Part shown: in pieces, positions 1 through 7,268 of the stretch
Position numbering within the stretch: position 1 is the first letter of the stretch
Layout of the letters: every line of letters begins with the position of its first letter
NCBI GenBank assembly: GCA_947462495.1
Contig: CANHOY010000015.1
Location: forward strand, 1 to 16,241
Direction of reading: 5' to 3'
Length of the DNA stretch: 16,241 nt
Source of the DNA: Bacteroidota bacterium
Lineage (GTDB): Bacteria > Bacteroidota > Bacteroidia > Chitinophagales > Chitinophagaceae
Made by a program: the position numbers and the translations under genes
The notes under the pieces: model-generated
Told to the model about the DNA's origin: nothing
Database searches by the model: none
Seen by the model: the letters and a program-made list of their open reading frames with translations, nothing else

Positions 1-53
1 CCTTGTATTCTCTAATATAACTTATGATGCGAATAAATTTCTTCATATTCAAA

Positions 54-72
54 ATTATTCCCGCAGAATAAT
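54..72. other. short hairpin upstream of rbfA
   Basis: A 7-base inverted repeat, ATTATTC and GAATAAT, encloses the five-base loop CCGCA. It lies 42 bases ahead of the rbfA start in an otherwise AT-rich stretch. It could be part of the rbfA leader or the tail of a gene to the left of the window. No T-run follows, so a classical terminator is unlikely. No function can be assigned. Confidence 0.3.
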
Positions 73-114
73 CAGCAAAGTAACTAATTTTACAACGAAT
101 CAACGATTTTGATT

Positions 115-459
115 ATGGAAGAAGGAAAAAGACAAAAACAGGTGGCTGGAGCCATTCAAACTGCCCTAAACGATATTTTTTTAAAATTAGGGCTTACCAA
201 TTTACAAGGGGGTATGATTTCTATATCTTCTGTAAAAGTGACGCCCGATTTGTTGGAGGCTAGAATTTATATAAGTCTTTTTCAAGTTAAGGACAGCGAA
301 GCTTGCTTTAAAAAAATACAAGCGCAGGCATGGGAAATCAAAAAGCATCTTTCTGATACCATGAAGCACCAATTAAGGCGTATTCCTGTATTGCATTTTT
401 ATTTAGACGATACCTTGGATTATGTTTTTAAAATGGATGAGATTCTAAAAAATTTGTAA
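115..459 (+). CDS. rbfA: Ribosome-binding factor A (RbfA)
   Basis: RbfA binds the immature 30S subunit and assists late 16S rRNA processing, and is important for growth in the cold. The 114-residue protein has the family's usual size and order: an N-terminal helix with the KRQKQVAGAIQ pattern, a central strand-rich part (SISSVKVTPDLLEARIYISLF) and the C-terminal signature RRIPVLHFYLDDTLDY, all typical of the single KH-like domain. The open frame can be extended two codons to a TTG, but ATG at 115 gives the normal N-terminus MEEGKRQKQ and is preferred. The TAA stop is followed without a gap by the GTG of the permease gene, so the two are probably co-transcribed and translationally coupled. No clear promoter or Shine-Dalgarno sequence is seen upstream. 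Identification is secure from family signatures. Confidence 0.93.
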   Translation: MEEGKRQKQVAGAIQTALNDIFLKLGLTNLQGGMISISSVKVTPDLLEARIYISLFQVKDSEACFKKIQAQAWEIKKHLSDTMKHQLRRIPVLHFYLDDTLDYVFKMDEILKNL

Positions 460-1674
460 GTGCATTTCTTATTTGCTTGGCGTTATTTCAGAGGTAAATA
501 TGCTTTTCAAGCAATACAAATTATTGCATGGGTTAGTGTATTTGCTATTGCCTTAGGTACTGCAGCACTTATTTTAATATTAAGTGTATCCAATGGATTT
601 ACAGACATTGTAAAAGGCTTGTATTCGGATTTTTATGCAGATGTGCGTGTTACACCCGTACAGGGAAAATTTTTCACAATATCGGATAGCACCTATCAAT
701 TAGTTAAAAAAATAGAAGGAGTAAAAGCCGTAAGCAAGGTAGTAGAAAACAGAGCTTTAATTGTAAAGGATAATTTTCAAGCGGTAGTGATGGTGAAAGG
801 AGTGGACTCCACTTATGGATCAATCAATCATATTCAATCTTATTTAAGAAGAGGTAAATACGAAGTGGGGAATGAGCAAAATCCTCAATTAGTAATTGGC
901 ATTGGTATCGAACAAAAGTTAGGATTATTTCAAAGCTTAATTGGAGATACCGTTCAATTGTTTGCAGTAAATAGATCGGGGAAATCCATAACCAGCCTTA
1001 ATCAGTTAAACACCTTAAATGCGGTGGAGGCAGGGGCTTTTTCGGTGCAGCAAGAGTTCGACGATCAATATGTATTTACCAATTATGCTTTTGCGCAATA
1101 TTTATTTGACTTAGCACCCCGTCAGGTTTCTGCTATTGAGCTTGCAGTAAATCCATCAGCAGAAGGACAAGTGATGGAGCAATTAAAAAATATTTTTGGT
1201 CCAGAACTTCAAATAAAAAATAAATTTCAACAAAATATTGATTTGTATAAAATCATGCAAATGGAGAAATGGATTATTTTTTCCATTCTAGCATTAATCA
1301 TGATGGTCGCTTCTTTTAACTTAGTTGGGGCTTTGACTATGTTGGTTTTAGAAAAGCAAAAAGACATTCATGTGCTTCATGCTATGGGTGCAAAACCTTG
1401 GGACATTCAAAAAATATTTTTATTACTGTCTGGCATTATGGCTTTTTTAGGCGCCTTTATTGGAGGGGGCTTAGCCAGTTTATTTTGCTGGCTACAAAAT
1501 ACTTTTCACTTTATTAAATTAGGAGGCAATTCTTTTGTTATAGATTATTATCCAGTAAAGCCAATGGCAATAGACTATATAGCTATTATGTTATTAGTGA
1601 TTGCGATAGCATTATTAGCTGGATGGTTGCCAGCGCGCAGAGCAGCCGATAGATTGTTTGAAAAAATTAATTAG
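460..1674 (+). CDS. FtsX/LolC-LolE-type ABC transporter permease
   Basis: This 404-residue inner-membrane protein has the MacB/LolE layout. One membrane segment lies near the N-terminus (about residues 19-44), followed by a large periplasmic domain (about 45-270) and an FtsX-type C-terminal block with three membrane segments (about 272-296, 319-344 and 373-392). The stretch VLEKQKDIHVLHAMGAKPWDIQKIF, between the second and third segments, is the cytoplasmic coupling loop typical of this family. The C-terminus ends in the usual LPARRAADR pattern. In LolCDE such permeases extract lipoproteins from the inner membrane using a separate ATPase. No ATPase gene lies in the window, so the substrate is not established. 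The start is GTG, directly after the rbfA stop (TAAGTG), which suggests coupling. Placement in the LolC/E branch rather than another FtsX-type permease is inference. Confidence 0.85.
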   Translation: MHFLFAWRYFRGKYAFQAIQIIAWVSVFAIALGTAALILILSVSNGFTDIVKGLYSDFYADVRVTPVQGKFFTISDSTYQLVKKIEGVKAVSKVVENRALIVKDNFQAVVMVKGVDSTYGSINHIQSYLRRGKYEVGNEQNPQLVIGIGIEQKLGLFQSLIGDTVQLFAVNRSGKSITSLNQLNTLNAVEAGAFSVQQEFDDQYVFTNYAFAQYLFDLAPRQVSAIELAVNPSAEGQVMEQLKNIFGPELQIKNKFQQNIDLYKIMQMEKWIIFSILALIMMVASFNLVGALTMLVLEKQKDIHVLHAMGAKPWDIQKIFLLLSGIMAFLGAFIGGGLASLFCWLQNTFHFIKLGGNSFVIDYYPVKPMAIDYIAIMLLVIAIALLAGWLPARRAADRLFEKIN

Positions 1675-1713
1675 ACCCGCGTAAAAAAATCAAAAAGAGA
1701 ATTTTAAGGAGGC

Positions 1714-2553
1714 TCAATAATCACCTAAGGTCTCTTCTAATTGGCCTAATGCTTTGGCTAATTGCTCGTCGTTAGGGGCAATTCCATGCCACTCATGACT
1801 GCCTTCCATAAAATCAACTCCTTTACCCATTTCTGTTTTCATTAAAATACAAATAGGCTTCCCTTGTCCAGTTAATGATTTTGCTTTGGCTAGGGTTTCA
1901 ACAATATTGTCCATGTTGTGACCATCCATATGTAAAACGGTCCAATGAAATGCTTTAAATTTTTCTTCTAAACTATCCAATGATAAAACCTTGCTCAATG
2001 GTCCGTCAATTTGTTGACCATTTACATCTACTGTAGCGATTAAATTATCTACTTTATTATGTGCTGCAAACATAATGGCTTCCCAAATTTGTCCTTCTTG
2101 TAATTCGCCATCACCATGTAAGCAATAAACGGTACGATCGTCTTTATTGTATTTTTTGGTAAGTGCTGCACCAATGGCAACGCTCATGCCTTGGCCTAAG
2201 GAGCCACTTGCAATACGGATGCCTGGTAAATGATCGTGTGTGGTAGGATGTCCTTGTAAACGTGAGTTTATTTGTCTAAAGGTGGCTAATTCTTTTATAT
2301 CAAAATAACCTGACCTAGCTAAAACAGAATAGAAAACAGGAGAAATATGACCATTGGATAAAAAGAAAAGGTCTTCATTTTTTCCGTCCATTGAAAAGTT
2401 AGTATCAATTTTCATCACTTTAAAATAGAGTGCAGTTAGAAAATCGGTGCAACCCAAAGAGCCACCTGGATGACCACTTTGTTGAGCGTGAACCATTCTT
2501 ACAATGTCTCTTCTAATTTGAGAGGCAATTTTAGTTAAATCGGTGGTAGCCAT
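1714..2553 (-). CDS. Transketolase, N-terminal (TPP-binding) subunit
   Basis: This 279-residue protein matches the thiamine-diphosphate-binding N-terminal half of transketolase, which moves two-carbon ketol units in the pentose phosphate pathway. Visible signatures are QSGHPGGSLG near the N-terminus, SNGHISPVFYS, the GSLGQGMSVAIGAAL stretch, and the TPP/Mg motif beginning GDGE at residues 147-150 and reaching Asn178 in VDVNGQQ. The frame stays open for 44 more codons upstream, but ATG at 2553 gives the family N-terminus MATTDLTKIASQIRRDIVRM and is the likely start. The protein ends after this domain, so it is a split-type subunit rather than a truncation. The C-terminal partner, often adjacent in other genomes, is not next to it: the downstream gene is the convergent permease and the upstream gene is the divergent frr. 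Confidence 0.9.
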   Translation of the reverse strand: MATTDLTKIASQIRRDIVRMVHAQQSGHPGGSLGCTDFLTALYFKVMKIDTNFSMDGKNEDLFFLSNGHISPVFYSVLARSGYFDIKELATFRQINSRLQGHPTTHDHLPGIRIASGSLGQGMSVAIGAALTKKYNKDDRTVYCLHGDGELQEGQIWEAIMFAAHNKVDNLIATVDVNGQQIDGPLSKVLSLDSLEEKFKAFHWTVLHMDGHNMDNIVETLAKAKSLTGQGKPICILMKTEMGKGVDFMEGSHEWHGIAPNDEQLAKALGQLEETLGDY

Positions 2554-2575
2554 AATTGTATGATAATTGTGGTTG

Positions 2576-2583
2576 CAAAGATA
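2576..2583 (-). promoter_or_regulatory. Candidate promoter -7 box for the transketolase gene
   Basis: On the minus strand this reads TATCTTTG, a full match to the Bacteroidota -7 consensus TAnnTTTG. It lies 22 bases ahead of the ATG at 2553. The expected TTG about 20 bases further upstream is absent; the nearest candidate is TTTTCG, so the -33 element is weak. The consensus match is seen; promoter function is inferred. Confidence 0.45.
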
Positions 2584-2635
2584 GAATTCATAGTCTAAAT
2601 AGCATCGAAAATGTAGTAAAAACCTAAAAAAAGAC

Positions 2636-2667
2636 TTGTGCTCAATTCTATGATTTGCGTAGCTTTG
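2636..2667 (+). promoter_or_regulatory. Candidate frr promoter of the Bacteroidota type
   Basis: TTG at 2636-2638 and TAGCTTTG at 2660-2667 are separated by 21 bases. This fits the Bacteroidota sigma-70-type pattern of a -33 TTG and a -7 TAnnTTTG. Transcription would begin around 2672-2676, leaving a leader of only about 12-16 bases before the ATG at 2688. This supports the shorter frr start, because a start at the upstream TTG (2655) would lie inside the promoter. Confidence 0.6.
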
Positions 2668-2687
2668 AAGACCCAAATAATTCAACT

Positions 2688-3251
2688 ATGTCAGAAGAGT
2701 TAAAGAAAATTACTATTAATGCCGAAAATGGCATGAAAAAGGCGATCAATCATTTAGAAATAGAGATTTCTAAGATAAGAGCTGGCAAAGCCTCTCCTTC
2801 CATTTTAGAAGGGATCAATGTAGATTATTATGGCACACCTACACCGGTGAGTCAGGTAGGCAATGTACAAGTATTAGATAGTAGAACTATAAGTATTCAA
2901 CCTTGGGAAAAAAACATGTTGGCACTTATTGAAAGGGCTATTATGGCTGCTAATATTGGTATTACACCTCAGAATGATGGGGTACAAATAAGATTATTCA
3001 CTCCTCCTTTAACAGAAGAACGACGCAAGGAATTGGTTAAAAAAGCAAGTGCAGAAGGAGAAGTGAGTAAGGTTTCTATTCGCAATATAAGACGCGATCA
3101 TATTGAGCAAGTGAAGAAGTTACAAAAGGACGGCGCTAGTTTGGATATTTGTAAAGGTGCTGAAGATGAGATTCAACTAATTACAGACAAACATATTGGT
3201 TTAGTAGAAAAACATTTGGAGTCCAAGGAAAAAGAAATCATGACTATTTAA
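2688..3251 (+). CDS. frr: Ribosome recycling factor (RRF)
   Basis: RRF splits the post-termination ribosome together with EF-G, releasing mRNA and tRNA. The 187-residue protein is the normal family length. It shows the expected order: an N-terminal helix (NAENGMKKAINHLEIEISKIRAGKASPSILEG), the small strand-rich domain (VDYYGTPTPVSQVGNVQV, SRTISIQPWEK), then the long C-terminal helices including SIRNIRRDHIEQVKKL. An open frame begins at a TTG at 2655, but those 11 extra residues do not belong to the family and overlap the candidate promoter, so ATG at 2688 is chosen. It is divergent from the transketolase gene and convergent with the EamA transporter gene. It is not beside pyrH or tsf, which often accompany frr in other bacteria, so it probably forms its own short transcript. 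Confidence 0.95.
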   Translation: MSEELKKITINAENGMKKAINHLEIEISKIRAGKASPSILEGINVDYYGTPTPVSQVGNVQVLDSRTISIQPWEKNMLALIERAIMAANIGITPQNDGVQIRLFTPPLTEERRKELVKKASAEGEVSKVSIRNIRRDHIEQVKKLQKDGASLDICKGAEDEIQLITDKHIGLVEKHLESKEKEIMTI

Positions 3252-3280
3252 GGGAAGCATTTCAAAACACATTAATATAG

Positions 3281-3317
3281 AATAAGCCCTGACTCTTTAT
3301 TGTTGTTGGGGCTTATT
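3281..3317. terminator. Inverted repeat at the frr / transporter convergent ends
   Basis: A 9-base perfect inverted repeat, AATAAGCCC (3281-3289) and GGGCTTATT (3309-3317), spans the gap and runs into the last codons of the transporter gene. The 19-base loop is long and no T-run follows on either strand, so this would be a weak or bidirectional stop signal at best. Its place between convergent genes is the main support. Confidence 0.35.
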
Positions 3318-4172
3318 TACAATATAGACGCCTGCTAAAATAATAAGTAAACTACCTACTTGTAGTATAGAAATAGTTTCTCCAAAATAAATACCCCAGG
3401 CAATAGCAACAATCGGAATTCCATACGTGACCATTGAAGCAAAAACGATACTCGATTTTTTTATGAGCATATAAAAAAGAATTGCGGAGATGGAAGTACC
3501 CACTATGCCTAAGCAAAGGCTACTTAGGGAAGCGTAGATAATATTTGAATCTTTAAAATTTAAACTAAAATAGCCGGTGTTGTATAGTAAAAGTAAGCTA
3601 GGTAAAATTAAAAAAGCAAAGGCTACTGAAGCAATATCTAAGGCACGAATATTTTGCAAAAATTTTCCTACCATATTTACATTTAATCCATATAAAAAAG
3701 TAGCTAGCAACACTAACGATGCATAAGATAAATTTTCAAAGCTTATATTTTTACCAGAAGCTAAGAGTAAACAAAGTCCTATAAATCCTACCAAAACTCC
3801 TGTTAATTTTTTTTGATTTGAAGGGATCTTGAAAAAAAATAAACCTACAAGAATGGTAAATAAAGGAGTAAGGGAGTTTAAAATTCCTGCTAGTCCGCTA
3901 TCAATTTTTGTTTCAGCAATGCAAAAAAGATACGCAGGTATAAAGTTGCCAATGATACCAGAGATAATCACTAAACCCATTTTCTCTTTGGGTATTTTTT
4001 TAAAAGCCCTAAAAGCAAAAGGCAATAAAACAAGGCCAGCAAACAGCATGCGTAACGAAGCTACTTGGTAGGGGGAAAGCTGTTTAAGCCCTTCTTTCAT
4101 TAAAATAAAGGAGCTGCCCCAAACAAGTGATAAAATGCAAAACAAGAGCCAATTGAAGAACTTATTGTTCAC
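3297..4172 (-). CDS. EamA/DMT-superfamily transporter
   Basis: A 291-residue, strongly hydrophobic protein with about ten predicted membrane segments, arranged as two repeated EamA units. The first begins with SLVWGSSFILMKEGLKQLSPYQVASLRMLFAGL. The second contains TFLYGLNVNMVGKFLQ and ends with YGIPIVAIAWGIYFGETISILQVGSLLIILAGVYIVN, the usual last-helix pattern of the drug/metabolite transporter superfamily. Members export or import amino acids, nucleotides or other small metabolites across the inner membrane, and the substrate cannot be read from the sequence. The start is GTG at 4172; no in-frame ATG lies close downstream, so GTG is accepted. It stands alone between frr and scpA, which gives no functional hint. 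No convincing promoter is seen. Confidence 0.88.
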   Translation of the reverse strand: MNNKFFNWLLFCILSLVWGSSFILMKEGLKQLSPYQVASLRMLFAGLVLLPFAFRAFKKIPKEKMGLVIISGIIGNFIPAYLFCIAETKIDSGLAGILNSLTPLFTILVGLFFFKIPSNQKKLTGVLVGFIGLCLLLASGKNISFENLSYASLVLLATFLYGLNVNMVGKFLQNIRALDIASVAFAFLILPSLLLLYNTGYFSLNFKDSNIIYASLSSLCLGIVGTSISAILFYMLIKKSSIVFASMVTYGIPIVAIAWGIYFGETISILQVGSLLIILAGVYIVNKPQQQ

Positions 4173-4271
4173 GCGCTAAATTTTGGGTAAAGATGCTTGA
4201 TTTTTTATAAAAGTGGATAAATACTTGCTCAATTGGCCTTAAATTAATCCTGATTCCTTTTCTTTGTGGGA

Positions 4272-5168
4272 ATGAACCAGCAAGCTAATTATTCCATAAA
4301 AGTAGACCAATTTGAAGGTCCTTTTGATCTGCTACTTTTTTTCATCGAGCGAGACGAGATGGATATTTATAATATCCAAATTACTAAAATCATCAATGAT
4401 TTTTTAAACTTTATACACGATCAAGAAAAAGTAAACATTGAATTAAGTAGTGAATTTATTTTATTTGTATCCACTTTAATGCGCATCAAAGCAAAGCTTT
4501 TATTGCCAAGAAAGGAATTAGATGCTTTAGGGAATGAAATTGATCCAAGACAAGAATTAATTGATAAAATTTTAGAGTACAAAAAATACAAGGAAGCGGC
4601 GGTTCAAATGGCCGACTTGGAGGCGTTGAGAATGTTAATGATGAAGCGCGGTAATATTCAACAAGAAATGTCTTTAGTGGGAGAGGAAGCGGCGGAAGGC
4701 ACCGAATTGCAAACGGTAACTTTATTTAAATTAATGAAGTCATTTGAAAAAGTAATGACGCGTTTGCAAGATCGTCAAAACAAACCCGTACATACGGTAG
4801 TGAGGTACAACTACACCATGGAGGGCAGCAGAGCCTATTTATTGGATATCGTTAAAGAAGGCAAGACAGTAGCTTTTGAAAAAGTGTTTGATATCTGTCA
4901 AGACAGAGTACACGCTTTGTTTTTATTCTTATCCATATTAGAATTGTCTCAACAAAAATACATGAAGCTAATGGTGGGCGAGGGGCGTAATAATTTTATC
5001 ATCGAGTGGAATGAAAATAGAGAAGATGATTTAGAGCCAGGCCATGTGGATAGCTTTGATTCTTATGAAACAGCCAATTTAGAATCATTCAAAGAAGATC
5101 CAATCTTACCAGAAGAGGGTGAAAAAAGAGAAGAAGATTTAGGTGATTTTGATCCTAGCTTAAACTAA
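4272..5168 (+). CDS. scpA: Segregation and condensation protein A (ScpA)
   Basis: ScpA is the kleisin subunit of the SMC-ScpAB complex that compacts and segregates the chromosome. The 298-residue protein opens with the hallmark FEGPFDLLLFFIERDEMDIYNIQITKIINDFLNFI and continues into LSSEFILFVSTLMRIKAKLLLP, the SMC-neck-binding helices. The region from about residue 195 to 245 (VAFEKVFDICQDRVHALFLFLSILELSQQKYMKLM) is the C-terminal winged-helix part that binds the SMC head. The last roughly 45 residues are rich in Asp and Glu and look disordered, a tail beyond the core fold. ATG at 4272 is chosen over the GTG two codons earlier. scpB, often the next gene elsewhere, is not here: dxs follows in the opposite direction. 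Confidence 0.93.
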   Translation: MNQQANYSIKVDQFEGPFDLLLFFIERDEMDIYNIQITKIINDFLNFIHDQEKVNIELSSEFILFVSTLMRIKAKLLLPRKELDALGNEIDPRQELIDKILEYKKYKEAAVQMADLEALRMLMMKRGNIQQEMSLVGEEAAEGTELQTVTLFKLMKSFEKVMTRLQDRQNKPVHTVVRYNYTMEGSRAYLLDIVKEGKTVAFEKVFDICQDRVHALFLFLSILELSQQKYMKLMVGEGRNNFIIEWNENREDDLEPGHVDSFDSYETANLESFKEDPILPEEGEKREEDLGDFDPSLN

Positions 5169-5177
5169 GTTTAGTTT
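5162..5177. terminator. Weak terminator-like hairpin after scpA
   Basis: AAACTAA and TTAGTTT form a short inverted repeat over the scpA stop codon with almost no loop, followed by two T. All pairs but two are A-T. It may help end scpA transcription, and its complement may act at the end of dxs. The evidence is only the small symmetry and the convergent arrangement. Confidence 0.25.
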
Positions 5178-5193
5178 TTACAACTCAAAAAAA

Positions 5194-7116
5194 TTACACT
5201 TCTGTAAGTATTTGTTTGCCCAGTAATGCTTTTACAGCATCGGAAATCGCAATTGCATCGTAATGACATTCATGATAAAGCTCTTTTAAGCTACCATGTT
5301 CAACAATACTATCTGGAATACCTAACATGGTAATTTTACTATTGTAATTATGTTCGTTCATGAATTCTAAAATAGCCGAACCCATGCCGCCCACAATAGT
5401 CGCATCTTCCACTGTAACAATTTTATCATAGTTTTTAAAAACCTCATGCAATAATTCCTCGTCGATTGGTTTTACAAAACGAATATCGTAATGGGCTGGA
5501 TCTATGCCTTCCTCTCTTAAATTTCTAATTGCAGTTTGTGCAAAATTTCCAGGATGTCCTAAGGATAATATAGCGATGTCTTTTCCGTCTTTTAATTTTC
5601 TTCCTTTTCCAATCGTAATTTTTTCAAATGGTTTTTGCCAATCAACTAATACACCCTCGCCTCTTGGATATCTTATTACAAATGGCGCATTGGTTTCTGG
5701 CAACTGAGCAGTGAACATGAGGTTACGTAATTCTACTTCGTTCATTGGGGCAGAAACAATCATATTAGGAATGCATCTAAAGAAAGCAATATCATAACAA
5801 CCGTGGTGGGTAGGTCCATCTTCGCCAACTAAACCTGCGCGGTCTAAACAAAACACCACAGGTAAATTTTGTAATGCTACATCATGTATCACTTGGTCAT
5901 ACGCTCTTTGCATAAAGGAAGAATAAATATTGCAAAAAGCTTTGATGCCTTGAGTAGCTAAGCCTGCACTTAAAGTAACAGCGTGTTGCTCGCAGATGCC
6001 AACGTCAAAAGCCCTATCTGGCATAGCTTCCATCATATACTTTAAGGAAGAACCACTTGGCATAGCGGGCGTAATACCCATAATTAATTTATTACTCTTG
6101 GCCAATTCTACTAGGGTATGTCCAAAGACATCTTGGTATTTGGGTGGCTGAGGTGTTTCAATTTTTTTCTTGATAATCTCTCCTGTTAATTTATCAAACA
6201 AGCCAGGTGCATGCCATTTGGTTTGATCTTTTTCTGCCAAGGCGTATCCTTTTCCTTTTACGGTAAGCACATGCAATATTTTTGGACCAGGAATTTCTTT
6301 TAAATCTTTTAAGGTATCTACTAAATTGGCAATATTGTGCCCATCAATGGGTCCAAAATAACGAAGGTTCAATGCCTCAAATAAATTACTGCTTTTGGAA
6401 ACGACCCCTTTTAAACCAGCTTCAATTTTTGAAGCCATCTCTCGAGTAAAAGTTTTTCCAATAGGTAGTTTTCCCATTAGTTGCCAAAGTTCATCTCTTA
6501 CTTTATTATAAGTGGGAGAAGTACTAATGTCAGTTAAATATTCTTTTAATGCACCCACATTGGGGTCAATGCTCATGCAATTATCATTCAAAATTATTAG
6601 CACATCGCTGTCCGCAACGCCAGCATGGTTCATTGCTTCAAAAGCCATACCTGCTGTCATAGAGCCATCACCTATAATAGCCACCGACTTTCTATTTTCT
6701 TTTTTATACTTGGCAGCCATTGACATTCCTAATGCTGCAGAAATAGAAGTAGAAGAGTGTCCAACGCCAAAAGTATCATATTCGCTTTCAGACCTTTTAG
6801 GAAAACCACTTAAGCCATTGTATTTACGATTGGTTGTAAAGTCGTCTCTTCGGCCTGTTAAAATTTTATGACCATAGGCTTGATGACCTACATCCCAAAC
6901 CAATTGGTCATAAGGTGTATTGTATACATAATGTAAGGCAACACTTAATTCGACCACTCCTAAGCTCGCGGCAAAGTGACCTCCGTGAACGCTCACCACA
7001 TCAATGATGTATTGACGTAGTTCATCGCAAACCTGATGTAATTTCTCCTTAGAGACCTTTTTAAGGTCATTAGGGGAATCAATCATTTTTAATAAGGGGC
7101 CTGCCTCAATATGCAT
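5194..7116 (-). CDS. dxs: 1-deoxy-D-xylulose-5-phosphate synthase (DXS)
   Basis: DXS condenses pyruvate and glyceraldehyde 3-phosphate into DXP, the first step of the MEP pathway to isoprenoids, and also feeds thiamine and pyridoxal synthesis in many bacteria. The 640-residue length is typical. HGGHFAASLGVVEL contains the conserved His (residue 47). WDVGHQAYGHKILTGRRD follows, and the TPP motif runs from GDGS at residues 149-152 to Asn179 in NDNCMSID. Domain II carries DVGICEQHAVTLSAGLA with the catalytic Glu, and DRAGLVGEDGPTHHG. A transketolase-type C-terminal domain closes the protein. ATG at 7116 starts the protein; a second Met at residue 11 is less likely. The gene is divergent from the histidine kinase gene across 152 bases that hold a notable inverted repeat, and convergent with scpA. 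Confidence 0.96.
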   Translation of the reverse strand: MHIEAGPLLKMIDSPNDLKKVSKEKLHQVCDELRQYIIDVVSVHGGHFAASLGVVELSVALHYVYNTPYDQLVWDVGHQAYGHKILTGRRDDFTTNRKYNGLSGFPKRSESEYDTFGVGHSSTSISAALGMSMAAKYKKENRKSVAIIGDGSMTAGMAFEAMNHAGVADSDVLIILNDNCMSIDPNVGALKEYLTDISTSPTYNKVRDELWQLMGKLPIGKTFTREMASKIEAGLKGVVSKSSNLFEALNLRYFGPIDGHNIANLVDTLKDLKEIPGPKILHVLTVKGKGYALAEKDQTKWHAPGLFDKLTGEIIKKKIETPQPPKYQDVFGHTLVELAKSNKLIMGITPAMPSGSSLKYMMEAMPDRAFDVGICEQHAVTLSAGLATQGIKAFCNIYSSFMQRAYDQVIHDVALQNLPVVFCLDRAGLVGEDGPTHHGCYDIAFFRCIPNMIVSAPMNEVELRNLMFTAQLPETNAPFVIRYPRGEGVLVDWQKPFEKITIGKGRKLKDGKDIAILSLGHPGNFAQTAIRNLREEGIDPAHYDIRFVKPIDEELLHEVFKNYDKIVTVEDATIVGGMGSAILEFMNEHNYNSKITMLGIPDSIVEHGSLKELYHECHYDAIAISDAVKALLGKQILTEV

Positions 7117-7156
7117 CAGTAATAATTAGGGTGTAAATGTAAATCAATAACATAAA

Positions 7157-7199
7157 TATACGGCAAAAGTTTACAGGGAATTTGTAGGCTTGCCGTATA
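7157..7199. promoter_or_regulatory. 10-base inverted repeat between dxs and the histidine kinase gene
   Basis: TATACGGCAA (7157-7166) and TTGCCGTATA (7190-7199) are perfect reverse complements separated by 23 bases, so their centres are 33 bases apart, close to three DNA turns. The pair lies between two divergent genes. It could be an operator for a dimeric regulator contacting both arms, or a leader hairpin of the dxs transcript. A TAnnTTTG match (TAAATTTG, 7255-7262) lies directly ahead of the kinase ATG but has no TTG partner. It also overlaps what may be a GGAG ribosome-binding site, so it is not called as a promoter. Confidence 0.4.
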
Positions 7200-7268
7200 C
7201 CCTAGAATATGACCACTAATAAATTTAAAAGGGTCAAAACCTAGTTATAATGGGTAAATTTGGAGTAG

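Noticed and set aside
8..18. CTCTAAT at the left edge as the end of another hairpin element
   Set aside because: Only seven of ten box bases match and the hairpin that should precede it would lie outside the window.
6512..6871. 119-codon open frame on the plus strand within dxs
   Set aside because: It lies wholly antisense to a well-supported dxs, and its translation shows no family features.
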